From Deltaproteobacteria bacterium (GTDB lineage Bacteria > Myxococcota_A > UBA9160 > UBA6930), in NCBI GenBank assembly GCA_019312665.1, contig JAFDCZ010000019.1:1-33070 (forward strand): DNA of 33,070 nt, given 5' to 3'. The notes beneath the pieces were generated by a model. That model worked only from the letters and a program-made list of their open reading frames with translations. It was not told where the DNA came from and did not search any database. This document shows positions 14,799 to 24,177 of this stretch, piece by piece. Numbering within the stretch: position 1 is the stretch's first letter; the number at the start of each line of letters is the position of its first letter. The translations under genes and the position numbers were made by a program.

Positions 14799-16931
14799 TC
14801 ATCCGTGCTCGCGCGCCCAGGCTTCGATCTTCTCGGGCGAAGCCGGCCGACAGATGCCGTAACCCTGGAGCAGGTCGCAGCCCTCATCACGCAGGAAGGT
14901 CTCCTGCTCGACCTCTTCCACGCCTTCCGCAACGACCGTGATGCCCATGCGCTTCGCCATCGCGATCACAGCCGCGATGATGCCACAGGCCCTGTCTCCA
15001 GGATGGATGCGCGAAGTAAACGAGCGATCGATCTTGAGCGCATCGATCTGGAATTGGAAGAGGTGGCTCAGGGACGAGTAACCTGTGCCGAAGTCGTCGA
15101 GGGCAAGCCCGACGCCGAGCTCGCGGAGTGCTTCGCAGGTGTGCAGCACATGCTCGCCGTTGCCGAGTAGCGCCGTCTCCGTGATCTCGATCTCGAGGCG
15201 GCACGGGTCGAGGCCGGACTCGTCGAGGACATTGCGCACCGTCTCGACCAATCGCCCATGGTTGAACTGCACGCTCGATACGTTCACTCCGATGCGAAAC
15301 TGCGGAAGGCCCGCCTCGTCCCACTCGCGAAGCTGTCGGCAGGCTCGTCGCAGCACCCACTCCCCCAACGCACCAATCAAGCCGCAGGCTTCCGCGGCGG
15401 GGATGAAATCTCCGGGCATCAGCCTGCCGTGGCGCGGGTGATTCCAGCGCACGAGCGCCTCCACGGCCACGAGGCCACCGGTCTCCGCGTCGGACTGAGG
15501 CTGGTAGTCGAGGATGAGCTCGTCGTTCTCGATGGCTGCCGCCAGATCGCTCTCGAGCGCAAGCTGCTTGGCGGCGCTCGAATTCGCGATGGGATCGAAG
15601 AACCGGTAGCTACCACCTCCGCCCTTTTTCGCCCACGTCATCGCCACACCTGCATGGTTGATCAACGCGTCGGCATCGTTGTTTTCGTCGTTGAACATCG
15701 CAATTCCGATGCTGGCCGAGAGCGGGATGGAGTGGTCCCCCACCTCGAAAGGTTCGGCCAGCGCGTGGAGGATCCGGCTGGCGGCGCGCCGGGCGGTCGC
15801 TTCCTGGACGAGCCCGGTGAGCACGATGGTGAACTCGTCGCCACCGAAGCGCGAGACGTCGGGAAGCTCGACGCCGCGGCCCACGAAGTCGGTGGCCCGC
15901 ACTGAGTCCAGCAGTCGCTCTCCGACAGCGCGCAGCAACTCATCTGCGGTGGCATAGCCAAGAGCCTGGTTGACCCGATCGAAGCGATCCAGATCCACAC
16001 ACAGGATCGCCAACGAAGAACCGTCCTTGCCACCACGGCGTACCAGCCGGTCGAGGCGGTTCCGCAGGAAGGCCCGGTTCGGCAGTTGGGTGAGGCTGTC
16101 GAAGGTCTTCAAGTGCTCCACCTGGGCTTCGGCGCGACGTCGGCCCGTGATGTCCTGGATCGTGCCACGTACCATGTGCTCGCCGGGCAGCCCTTCCGCG
16201 GCTTCGATGTATTGGTGGACGAACCGGGTCTCGCCTCGCACATCCAACAATCGATGTTCCAGGGTCGTTGGGCGCTGGCCGGCGATCGCGTCGGAGACGG
16301 CCTTGCCGAGGGCATGGCGGTCCTCGTCGGGAACCAAGCTGCAGAACCCCTCCCAGCTAGGGGGTGCTCCGGGCGTCGGTGTCGTGCCGACAAGGCGATG
16401 CAACTCGTCGCTCCACAGCATTCGGCTGCTCTCCGGATCGAGCTCCCAGGTGCCCATGTGGCCGAGCTCGCGCGCCGCCTCCAGCCCCCTCCGGCTATCC
16501 TGGAGATCCGAGAGCGTGCTCTTCAGATCCTTGAACGCGGTGTTTGCACGCATCAGGAAGCGCACCCGATGCTGCATGAGCTGCCAATCCAGGGGCTTCT
16601 TGATGAAATCCGTGGCCCCCACCTGGAAAGTACGCTCGATCGTCCCGGCGTCGGTACACCCGGTGACGATCAGGATGGGTACATCCGCCAGGGCCGGCAT
16701 CGCGCGCATCGCCTCGCAAGTGGAGAGGCCGTCACGCCCGGGTAGCTGCACGTCGAGCAGCACAAGATCCGGCGTGCGCGCGTCGGTCACACTGAGCGCG
16801 GCCTCGCCGGTCTCAGCCTCGATGATCTCAAAGCCGATCGCCGAAAGCGCCTCGGCCCCGACGGTGCGCAGCACGGGATCGTCATCGACGACCAGGGCCA
16901 GCGGAGCGCGAGAACCGTGATCGTCGCTCAC
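14799..16931 (-). CDS. response regulator with PAS, GGDEF and EAL domains (c-di-GMP turnover)
   Basis: This 710-aa cytoplasmic protein has REC at 10-130 with phospho-acceptor D60 in [10 protein letters not shown], and PAS/PAC at about 160-270. GGDEF spans about 275-450 with an intact G-G-D-E-F at 363-367, and EAL spans about 455-705. The EAL part keeps E491-A-L, E-I-T-E near 582, D-D-F-G-T-G-Y-S-S near 612, D-A-L-K-I-D near 630 and A-E-G-V-E near 668, so phosphodiesterase activity is plausible. In the GGDEF domain R-A-T-D (345-348) is separated from the active loop by an unusual insertion. The GTG start overlaps the stop of the upstream hybrid kinase gene (GTGA), and the kinase's HPt domain is the obvious phosphodonor. 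Confidence 0.95.
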   Translation of the reverse strand: MSDDHGSRAPLALVVDDDPVLRTVGAEALSAIGFEIIEAETGEAALSVTDARTPDLVLLDVQLPGRDGLSTCEAMRAMPALADVPILIVTGCTDAGTIERTFQVGATDFIKKPLDWQLMQHRVRFLMRANTAFKDLKSTLSDLQDSRRGLEAARELGHMGTWELDPESSRMLWSDELHRLVGTTPTPGAPPSWEGFCSLVPDEDRHALGKAVSDAIAGQRPTTLEHRLLDVRGETRFVHQYIEAAEGLPGEHMVRGTIQDITGRRRAEAQVEHLKTFDSLTQLPNRAFLRNRLDRLVRRGGKDGSSLAILCVDLDRFDRVNQALGYATADELLRAVGERLLDSVRATDFVGRGVELPDVSRFGGDEFTIVLTGLVQEATARRAASRILHALAEPFEVGDHSIPLSASIGIAMFNDENNDADALINHAGVAMTWAKKGGGGSYRFFDPIANSSAAKQLALESDLAAAIENDELILDYQPQSDAETGGLVAVEALVRWNHPRHGRLMPGDFIPAAEACGLIGALGEWVLRRACRQLREWDEAGLPQFRIGVNVSSVQFNHGRLVETVRNVLDESGLDPCRLEIEITETALLGNGEHVLHTCEALRELGVGLALDDFGTGYSSLSHLFQFQIDALKIDRSFTSRIHPGDRACGIIAAVIAMAKRMGITVVAEGVEEVEQETFLRDEGCDLLQGYGICRPASPEKIEAWAREHG

Positions 16932-19381
16932 GACACGCTCCGCTCGGCGACCAGGCGATCCAGCTCTTCGAGCGCTTCCTCGAGCGCCGCGCCTAGCTGA
17001 TCGGCCAGCTCTGGTGCCAGCTCCAGCGAGCCGTTGCGGCCCGCCTCCTCGAGGCTTCGAGCAATGTCTGAAACCCGCCCGGCGCCGATCTGCGCGCTGC
17101 TCCCCTTGAGCGCATGGGCCGCGTCGGCCGTGGCGCCCGTGTCACCTTCCGTCAGGCCCGCTTCGATCTGGCGGTGCAGCTTGCCTGAGGAAACTCGAAA
17201 GGTCTCGACCAGTTTGGCCATCAGCCCCGCGCGATGACTCCTCTCCAACTCCCGGAGCCGTGAGATCACTTCGGTATCGATGCAGCCCATCCCGGTCTTC
17301 GCCGCCGACTCGGCCTGGGCAGGCGATGTTTGCGTTCTCCACACTGAGAGGGCCTGGGCAAGTTCTTCGCGGCCAAACGGCTTGCTCAAATAGCCGTCCA
17401 TTCCCGCGCTGAAGCAGGCTTCCCGGTCGTGACGCATCGCGTGGGCCGTCACGGCGACGATCGGAATCCGGCCTCCGCTACGCGCTCGCACGTCTGCGCT
17501 GCGAATGTTTCGAGTCGCCTCGATGCCGTCCATTTTCGGCATCTGGCAGTCCATCAATACGATGTCGAAACCATCGGCGGCCTTCTGCACGGCGATCTCG
17601 CCATCGGTCGCCAGCGCGACATCGCACTCCAGCGATTCGAGCAGGGCCATGGCCACCTCCTGGTTGACCTCGTCGTCCTCCGCCAACAGCACGCGCAGGT
17701 TCAAGGGGCTGAGATCGAGGGCTCGCCTCTCCGCCGGGCCCTCGCCCGCGTGTTCCGGAGCCTGCTCTTCCACAATCTCGGCAGGAATTGTGAACCAGAA
17801 CCGCGAGCCCCGCCCAGGCTTGCTCTCGAGGCGCATCTCGCCGTCCATCAGCTCCACCAGCTGACGCGCAATCGCGAGGCCCAGGCCGGTGCTGCCGTGC
17901 TGGCGCGTCATCGAGCCATCCACTTGGGTGAAGGAGTGGAAGATGCGGTCCTTTTCCTCTTCGGCGATGCCAACGCCCGTGTCGGCAACCGCGAACTCGA
18001 GGCGACAGAAGCCCTCGGCCTCGTCCGGATGGCCAAGCCGCGTGACACTGATCGTGACCGAACCTTCCTCGGTGAACTTGACCGCATTGCCAACCAGGTT
18101 GGTGAGAACCTGGCGCAGGCGCACCGGATCCGAGCGAATCGCAAACGGCACATCGTCAGGTACGTGAGTAACCAGCTCGACCCCCTTGCGGGCCGCAGCC
18201 TCAGCAACGACGTCGATGACCTCGCTCACGGCTTCACTTACCTGGCAGGCGCTCGGCTCGAGTTCGAGCTTGTGGGCCTCGGCCTTCGAGAAATCGAGGA
18301 TGTTGTTGATGATACCGAGCAGCAGCTCGGCGGAGCGATGGGCCGTGCTCGTAAAACCGCGCTGGCGCTCGTCGAGTGAGGTCTCGAGCAGCAGCTCCGT
18401 CATGCCCAGCACGCCGTTCATCGGTGTGCGGATCTCGTGGCTCATGTTGGCCAGGAACTGGGACTTGGCGAGGCTCGCCTCCTCCGCCTGGCGCGCCAGC
18501 TCGACCGCCTCTTCGGTACGGGTCTCGAGCTGCAGGGTGCGCTCACGAACCTGCTCCTCGAGATCCCGCCGGTGCCCCTCCAGCTGCCCCCGATAGTCGC
18601 GCAGCCGCTCAATCATCACGCCGAGGCCGCGGGCCAGGTGCCCAACCTCGTCGCCTCCGCCCACATCGACCTGACGATCGAACTGTCCGGCAGCGATATC
18701 GCGCGTGACGGCGGCAAGCCGCCGCATGCGCGCGGTGAGCCCTCGGCTGCCAATCCAGCCGAGGCCGGTCAAGACCAATACCAGGATGCCGGCGGCTGCG
18801 AGCGCCGCGCGAGAGGGCATCGTGGAGGAGAGAGTGCCGGGAACGCGGACGCCGACCTGCACGAAGCCCAGCTCGCGCGGCAGCGGGCGGCCCACCGGCT
18901 GCGCCGCCCGAAGCGTGTCGTCGGCGATCACGGGAACGAAGAGATCCACCATATGATGCTTGGGACCCTCCGCCCATCGAATGGGCTCGGGGCGAAGGCT
19001 GCGCTGGCCGATATCGCGCACGCGATCCGGGCTATCCGCCACGGCCTGGAAGGCCCGTTTTGCGACGACCTGCTGGTCGGGATCGAGCACCCGCGCGTAG
19101 GCCAGGTCACCGGCGCGCCCGAGGTCCTCGAGCGCGGCCGCCATGGCGGAATCACGCGCAATCCCCTCCTCCGCGGCCAGCAGTGGTGCAAGTCGCCTGG
19201 CGATGCGCACGCCGCGAGCCTGTTGGGCTCGGGCGGCGTCTTGGACGCGGATGTCCTGCTCGAGCCAAGCAGTTCCGAGGATCGCGGCCATCACCAGCAG
19301 CGCGACCAGCAGCGCGAATTTCGCTGCCAAACTGCTGCGCATCAGAAACGGCTGCACCCGATCGGGCTGAGCTTCGTTCAT
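16928..19381 (-). CDS. hybrid sensor histidine kinase with receiver and HPt domains
   Basis: This 817-aa inner-membrane phosphorelay kinase has TM1 at about 20-38, a periplasmic sensor of about 40-190, TM2 at 192-212, HAMP at about 213-265 and a coiled coil to 300. HisKA follows with H315 in N-M-S-H-E-I-R-T-P, then HATPase_c with the N box near N432 and G boxes through 535. REC has D611 in [10 protein letters not shown], and HPt has H756 in A-A-H-A-L-K-G-S-S. All phosphotransfer residues are present. ATG 19381 has a weak ribosome site; Met14 is an alternative that keeps all domains. The stop overlaps the start of the REC-GGDEF-EAL gene by four bases (GTGA), so a His-Asp-His-Asp relay to that protein is likely. 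The periplasmic ligand is unknown. Confidence 0.94.
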   Translation of the reverse strand: MNEAQPDRVQPFLMRSSLAAKFALLVALLVMAAILGTAWLEQDIRVQDAARAQQARGVRIARRLAPLLAAEEGIARDSAMAAALEDLGRAGDLAYARVLDPDQQVVAKRAFQAVADSPDRVRDIGQRSLRPEPIRWAEGPKHHMVDLFVPVIADDTLRAAQPVGRPLPRELGFVQVGVRVPGTLSSTMPSRAALAAAGILVLVLTGLGWIGSRGLTARMRRLAAVTRDIAAGQFDRQVDVGGGDEVGHLARGLGVMIERLRDYRGQLEGHRRDLEEQVRERTLQLETRTEEAVELARQAEEASLAKSQFLANMSHEIRTPMNGVLGMTELLLETSLDERQRGFTSTAHRSAELLLGIINNILDFSKAEAHKLELEPSACQVSEAVSEVIDVVAEAAARKGVELVTHVPDDVPFAIRSDPVRLRQVLTNLVGNAVKFTEEGSVTISVTRLGHPDEAEGFCRLEFAVADTGVGIAEEEKDRIFHSFTQVDGSMTRQHGSTGLGLAIARQLVELMDGEMRLESKPGRGSRFWFTIPAEIVEEQAPEHAGEGPAERRALDLSPLNLRVLLAEDDEVNQEVAMALLESLECDVALATDGEIAVQKAADGFDIVLMDCQMPKMDGIEATRNIRSADVRARSGGRIPIVAVTAHAMRHDREACFSAGMDGYLSKPFGREELAQALSVWRTQTSPAQAESAAKTGMGCIDTEVISRLRELERSHRAGLMAKLVETFRVSSGKLHRQIEAGLTEGDTGATADAAHALKGSSAQIGAGRVSDIARSLEEAGRNGSLELAPELADQLGAALEEALEELDRLVAERSVS

Positions 19382-19695
19382 GCGTGCTCGGCGGGCCGGA
19401 TCGGCCTCATCTCGAGGGCCGGTGCCCGCACGTCAGGCCTGGTCTCGCCGGCCAGATTCCAGCAAGACTGCATTCTGGCCCCGACCCTCGGCCCGCCTAC
19501 ACGCCCTCCTCCGAAAACTATGCCCGACATCGCCTCTCCCCGATCGCAGCCCGTAGCGGGCCGCACCGTAGGGCGCATCGGTTTATCGCTAAAACGGCTG
19601 AAGGCCATCGAAATCAGCGCCGGGGAAGACGCTCAGGTCCGGCCGCCTTCCAGTCGAAGAGATGGGCTCGATCACTTTCTTCCGGAGGGCCTTTG
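19382..19695. promoter_or_regulatory. divergent intergenic region between kinase and adaptor operons
   Basis: These 314 nt separate the minus-strand kinase gene from the plus-strand adaptor gene and must hold both promoters. GGAGG at 19684-19688 is a good ribosome site for GTG 19696. I see no clear operator, terminator or riboswitch. Confidence 0.45.
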
Positions 19696-20697
19696 GTGCC
19701 CGCGTCCCTTCCTCCCTGGATGCAATCGCCCCGCGGCCTGATCGCGGCCAGCGGGTTGCTACTGACACTGCTCGTGGCCGTTCCGGCCTTCATTTCGACG
19801 GACCGGAATCTGGGCGAGCGACCCATACGACCGGAAGCGGTTGAGACGGCCCCGGTGGCTGACCGGGAAGCGTCGGACCTGCCCGTTCCGTCGCAGGACG
19901 GCTGGCTCTCTGCCGGTGCCCCGGCCGGCACCTCCGAGACCGGATCCTCCGGTCCGGACGGCGCGTTGGACTGCCTCGTCCAGCCGTCGAAGACCGTCGC
20001 CATCGGCAGCCAGACCCTCGGCCTGATCGACGCGATCCACGTCGAACGAGGCGACGCGGTGGAAGAGGGCCAGATCGTCGTCGAACTCGAAGCGGGGGTC
20101 GAGACCGCCGCCGTCGATGTAGCGAGCCTCCGAGCCGGCCTCCAGGGTTCGGTGCGCGCCCACGAGGAAAGCTTCGCCCTGAGTGCGAAGCGCAAGATGC
20201 GTGGGGCGGAACTGTTCGAGAAGAGTGCGCTCTCCGTGGACACCCGCGAGGAGCTCGATACCCAGGCGCGCATCGGCGAGCTGGAGCTACTGCAGGCAAG
20301 AGAGGCCCAACAGCTCGCGGGGCTCGAACTCCGGCAAGCCAGGGCACTGCTCGCCCGGCGCACATTGCGCGCCCCGATCTCCGGCGTCGTGACCGAGCGC
20401 CTGCTGGAGGCGGGCGAGGTCGTGGATGAGGAGACGATCCTCAAGATCGCCCAGATCGATCCCCTTCGCGTCGACGTGCTCATGCCCGCAAGCCGCTACG
20501 GCAGCGTGCATCTGGGCATGCGGGCCACCATCGAGCCGGAGCTTCCGGTCGATGCGAGTGTGGTCGCCAGAGTTGCGATCGTCGACCCGATCATCGATGC
20601 CGCAAGCGGCACCTTCAGCGTGCGACTGGATCTCCCCAACCCGGATGGCCAGATCCCGGGCGGACTCCACTGCACGGTGAAGTTCCTGGACGACTAG
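19696..20697 (+). CDS. HlyD/RND-type periplasmic adaptor (membrane fusion) protein
   Basis: This 333-aa protein has an N-terminal membrane anchor (about 14-33) and a proline- and serine-rich linker. The first half of a biotinyl-lipoyl-like domain includes [12 protein letters not shown] and [11 protein letters not shown]. An alpha-helical hairpin of about 80 residues is followed by the second lipoyl half ([11 protein letters not shown]) and a beta-barrel ([10 protein letters not shown]). The start is GTG 19696 with GGAGG seven nt upstream; ATG 19720 lacks a ribosome site and the longer open frame upstream is non-coding in character. The diguanylate cyclase gene begins 4 nt after its stop. No RND pump, ABC transporter or TolC gene is in the window. 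Confidence 0.85.
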   Translation: MPASLPPWMQSPRGLIAASGLLLTLLVAVPAFISTDRNLGERPIRPEAVETAPVADREASDLPVPSQDGWLSAGAPAGTSETGSSGPDGALDCLVQPSKTVAIGSQTLGLIDAIHVERGDAVEEGQIVVELEAGVETAAVDVASLRAGLQGSVRAHEESFALSAKRKMRGAELFEKSALSVDTREELDTQARIGELELLQAREAQQLAGLELRQARALLARRTLRAPISGVVTERLLEAGEVVDEETILKIAQIDPLRVDVLMPASRYGSVHLGMRATIEPELPVDASVVARVAIVDPIIDAASGTFSVRLDLPNPDGQIPGGLHCTVKFLDD

Positions 20698-20701
20698 CGC
20701 G

Positions 20702-22186
20702 GTGGGTTCGCTCGGACCGATCTTCCGCATCAGCTTCGGGCTGGTATTGCTGACGAGCACCATCCTGATGGGTCTCGACCTGACGGGCTGGATCCCGAGC
20801 GTCGAGAACCGCGACACGGCGCTGCGTATCCACATCGCGGAAATGGTGGCGGCCCAGGCCACGATCGGCATCGAGCGTGGCGACCTGCGTTCGGCTCGTG
20901 CCGCGTTGCGGGTGGCTGTGGAGCGGAACGACGAAGTCATCTCCGCCGGTGTGCGAGCCGCCAACGGAAGACTGATCGTCGATGTGGGCGAGCATCTCGA
21001 GCTCTGGAATCCTGCCGACGACGAGCGCTCCAGCGCCGATCATATGCGGATCCCGCTGTACCGGAACGGCAAGCAGTGGTCGACCATCGAACTCCGCTTT
21101 CGGGAGCAGGTCGGCGACGGCCTGCTGGCGAGCCTGTGGAACCACCCTCTGCTGCGCATCCTGGTCTTCGTCGGCGTGCTCGGCTTCTTCGCCTACGGCT
21201 TCTACATGCGCCGAATGCTCCGCCACCTCGACCCTTCTGCCGTGATCCCCACCCGGGTCCAGGCCACCCTCGACGTGATGACCGAAGGTGTCGTCGTGAT
21301 CGACCCAAGCGATGACGTGGTGATGGCCAACGAGGCCTTCGCAACGCGCTTCGGGCTCCGGCCCGTCGACATGATGGGACGCAAGGCCTCCTCCCTCGGC
21401 TGGAGAGATCACCAGGGAGACGAGGTAGAGGGAGAGCTTCCGTGGCTGCGCGCAATGCGCGAAGGCGAGGCCTTCGTCGGCGAGACCCTCACGTTGAATC
21501 GCAGCGCCCGGGAGCGGATCCTGCTCACCGTGAACGGTGCTCCGGTGCTCGACGGTTGGGGCCTTCCGACTGGCGCCATCGTCACCTTCGACGACGTCAC
21601 TGAGCTCGAGGAGAACCGCAACGAGCTACAGCAGGCACTGACCGAGCTCGAGAAATCTCGCGACGAAATCCGCCTCCAAAACGAGGAGCTCCAGCAGCTC
21701 GCCCGCACCGACCCCCTGACCGGCGCCGCCAACCGACGCAGCTTCATGGAAGACGTGGAGCCCCTCTTTCGGACCGCCCGCGCCGAGGGTGGTGAGCTCG
21801 CCTGCTTGATGGTCGACATCGACCACTTCAAGCTCGTCAACGACGAGTACGGGCACCTGACGGGCGACGAGGTCATCTGCCGCGTTGCCGACGGCCTCAC
21901 GACCCAGCTCGGCGGAAGCGGCATCGTCTGTCGCTACGGCGGTGAGGAGTTCTGCATAGCCCTCCCGGATTCTTCCCTGGAAGAGGCGGAGGCCTTGGGC
22001 GAACGTGTCCGCCGCCAGATCGCTGCCCCGGGCTTCGCGAGCGTTCCAGTCGCGGCAAGCCTCGGGGTCGCCTCGGTGCGCGAAGGCGCAGACAGCCTGA
22101 CCGCGCTGATCGACCAAGCCGACCAGGCGCTCTACTTCTCCAAGGAGAACGGGCGCAATCGCCTGACGCGTTTCGACAAGATCTAG
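20702..22186 (+). CDS. membrane-bound PAS-GGDEF diguanylate cyclase
   Basis: This 494-aa protein has TM1 at about 8-27, a periplasmic sensor of about 30-148, and TM2 at 151-168. PAS/PAC spans about 185-300, a coiled coil 300-333, and a GGDEF domain 334-494. The active loop is R-Y-G-G-E-E-F (413-417), with D-I-D-H-F-K upstream, so synthesis of c-di-GMP is expected. The RxxD inhibitory site is absent (G-S-G-I-V-C in its place). GTG 20702 starts 4 nt after the adaptor stop; the ribosome site is weak, consistent with coupled translation. The shared operon suggests c-di-GMP output tied to an envelope export function. Confidence 0.94.
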   Translation: MGSLGPIFRISFGLVLLTSTILMGLDLTGWIPSVENRDTALRIHIAEMVAAQATIGIERGDLRSARAALRVAVERNDEVISAGVRAANGRLIVDVGEHLELWNPADDERSSADHMRIPLYRNGKQWSTIELRFREQVGDGLLASLWNHPLLRILVFVGVLGFFAYGFYMRRMLRHLDPSAVIPTRVQATLDVMTEGVVVIDPSDDVVMANEAFATRFGLRPVDMMGRKASSLGWRDHQGDEVEGELPWLRAMREGEAFVGETLTLNRSARERILLTVNGAPVLDGWGLPTGAIVTFDDVTELEENRNELQQALTELEKSRDEIRLQNEELQQLARTDPLTGAANRRSFMEDVEPLFRTARAEGGELACLMVDIDHFKLVNDEYGHLTGDEVICRVADGLTTQLGGSGIVCRYGGEEFCIALPDSSLEEAEALGERVRRQIAAPGFASVPVAASLGVASVREGADSLTALIDQADQALYFSKENGRNRLTRFDKI

Positions 22187-22191
22187 ACGAA

Positions 22192-24177
22192 CTATTCCGC
22201 TGCCCCCGCGAACGCCAGCGCGCGTTCCAGCTCTACCTCACTGCGAAGTAGCTGCGCCCGTTGCTCCGCGTGCCCGCTCTCTACCCGGCGCTGCACCCAG
22301 GCAACCCACGCGCGCGCGAGCAGTCCTGCGCCGGGCCAGGCCTGCCGCAGGGCCCGCTGGAGGAGACGGACCAGCCAGGCCGGGCTCCGATCTGCGATGA
22401 ACCCGTCTTCGATCGAGAGCACCTGTTCGAAAGAGCCCGCGTCGCCCTGTCGACCGCAGCGCCCGAAGAGCTGACGATCAATCCGGCGTGCTTCAGCGCG
22501 TTCGACCGAGAGGACGTGAAGGCCACCGCTCTGCTCGACGTCCTCCGTAACGCGGATGTCGGAGCCGCGCCCCGCCATGTTGGTGGCAACGGTGATCCGG
22601 CCGCTCTCTCCAGCGCGGCCAATGATCTCCGCCTCGTCGGCGTTCTGGAGCGCGTTGAGGAGCACGTAGGGAAGACCAGCTTCGGCAAGCGTCCGTCCCA
22701 GGTCCTCGGAGGAGCGGACGGAGGCGGTGCCCACCAGCACAGGACGGTCCTCGGCAAGCAGGGCGCGCAGACATCCGACCACAGCAGCCCATTTTTCATG
22801 GCGGGTGGGCAGCACGCGCACGCCCCGGTCGAGCCTGAGGGTCGGGAGTCGTGGCTCGATCCGGATCATGGGCAAGCCGTAGACGTCCTCGATCTCCCGG
22901 CTCACTTCGCGGCCGGTGCCGGTCATGCCGCCGAGCCGCAGGTAGCGCCTGTAGAACTGCTGGTAGCTGATCCTGGCGATCGTCTCGCGCTCGCCAGAGA
23001 TCTCGCAGCCTTCCTTCAGCTCGATCATCTGCTGCAGGCCGCCTTCCCAGCAGCGGTCCGGCATCGAGCGGCCGGTCTGGGCATCGACGATCTCCAGCTT
23101 GCCGTCCCGGACGACGTAGTCCTCGTCGCGGACATAGCCACGCTCGGCCGTGAGAGCCACCCGCACCAGCTCGGCGCGACGCAGGGGAGCGTTCCAAAGG
23201 CCTCCGTAGCCCTCCGAGAGCTCGCCGATCCGGGCGCGGCCGCTCTCCGTCACATCAGCACTACGGCCGTCGGGGGACAGGCGGTAGTCCTGGTCTTCCC
23301 GGAGCCGCGCAGCCACACGGGTCGCCTGGCGCGCGATCTCCTCGAGCCCCGGTGCGGGCACGTTGCGTGAGAGGATGAGAGGCGTTCGGGCTTCGTCGAC
23401 GAGCACGCTATCCGCCTCGTCGACGATCGCATAGCAGAGACCGCGAAGCAGCAGCCCGGCGCCCTGCTGCCCTTCCTGCTGAAGACGCTTCACCTCGCCG
23501 CGCAAGGCCTCACTGCGGTTGGGTCGAGAGAGACGATCCCGCAGGTAGTCGAACGCGATCTGCTTGTTGGTCACGTAGGTGATGTCGCAGGCGTAAGCGC
23601 GGCGGCGGATCTCGGGATCGGGATCCCGATCAACCACCGTTCCAACGCTTAGCCCCAACGCACGGTAGAGAGGCCCCATCGCCTCGGCGTCCCGCTCGAC
23701 CAGGTAATCGTTCACCGTGATTACGTGGACCGGAATCCCGGCCAACGCGGCCACCGCAGCGGGTAGCGTGGCCGAGAGCGTCTTACCCTCCCCCGTGTCG
23801 AGCTCGACGAGCATGCCGTGCAGCATGCCCATACCTGCCATCAGCTGGACCTCGAAATGGGCCATGCCGAGCTCGCGCCGGGCCCGCTCGCGCACCAAGG
23901 CCAGCACCTCGATCAGCGGCTCGCCAGCAAGCGCGCGGCGAAGGGCGGGACGAACTTCGACGAGGCGCCGCGTGAGTTCGTCGCAGGACATCCCCACCAG
24001 GGCGTCGGAGCGGGCAATCACCTCACGTGCCCTGGCCCGGAGTTCCGCGACGCCCGGCCGTTCGCCGCGCGCTCGCTCCCATAGCTGGCTCAGCTTGCGC
24101 TCGAGCCGCGGGGATCGCGGCTCGACGCGCTCGGGATAGCCCCCGTGAAGGACGCCTGGCCGGAAGAGGTCAGACAC
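22192..24177 (-). CDS. SecA-like preprotein translocase ATPase, short paralogue
   Basis: The protein has 661 aa against about 900 for housekeeping SecA. It keeps the F-G-M-R-H-F-D-like entry motif (L-G-M-A-H-F-E-V-Q-L), Walker A D-T-G-E-G-K-T at 127-133 and Walker B V-D-E-A-D-S-V-L-V-D-E-A-R-T-P (253-267). A preprotein cross-linking region of about 300-400, T-N-M-A-G-R-G-S-D-I and the arginine-finger motif Q-L-F-G-R-C-G-R-Q-G-D-A-G-S are also present. After that only about 90 residues remain, so the helical scaffold/wing region is reduced and the C-terminal zinc/SecB tail is absent. The GTG start (24177) overlaps the M50 fusion gene by 8 nt. It probably powers export of a special substrate, most likely the adjacent LEPR-XLL protein. 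Confidence 0.92.
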   Translation of the reverse strand: MSDLFRPGVLHGGYPERVEPRSPRLERKLSQLWERARGERPGVAELRARAREVIARSDALVGMSCDELTRRLVEVRPALRRALAGEPLIEVLALVRERARRELGMAHFEVQLMAGMGMLHGMLVELDTGEGKTLSATLPAAVAALAGIPVHVITVNDYLVERDAEAMGPLYRALGLSVGTVVDRDPDPEIRRRAYACDITYVTNKQIAFDYLRDRLSRPNRSEALRGEVKRLQQEGQQGAGLLLRGLCYAIVDEADSVLVDEARTPLILSRNVPAPGLEEIARQATRVAARLREDQDYRLSPDGRSADVTESGRARIGELSEGYGGLWNAPLRRAELVRVALTAERGYVRDEDYVVRDGKLEIVDAQTGRSMPDRCWEGGLQQMIELKEGCEISGERETIARISYQQFYRRYLRLGGMTGTGREVSREIEDVYGLPMIRIEPRLPTLRLDRGVRVLPTRHEKWAAVVGCLRALLAEDRPVLVGTASVRSSEDLGRTLAEAGLPYVLLNALQNADEAEIIGRAGESGRITVATNMAGRGSDIRVTEDVEQSGGLHVLSVERAEARRIDRQLFGRCGRQGDAGSFEQVLSIEDGFIADRSPAWLVRLLQRALRQAWPGAGLLARAWVAWVQRRVESGHAEQRAQLLRSEVELERALAFAGAAE

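Noticed and set aside
19378..19608. 76-codon minus-strand frame whose stop overlaps the kinase start
   Set aside because: No ribosome site, no recognisable motif and a composition like random GC-rich frames; the four-base overlap is not enough to call a gene.
19060..19695. Long in-frame extension upstream of the adaptor start
   Set aside because: It runs through the kinase gene on the other strand and is rich in R, P and A; a good ribosome site and the membrane anchor begin at 19696.
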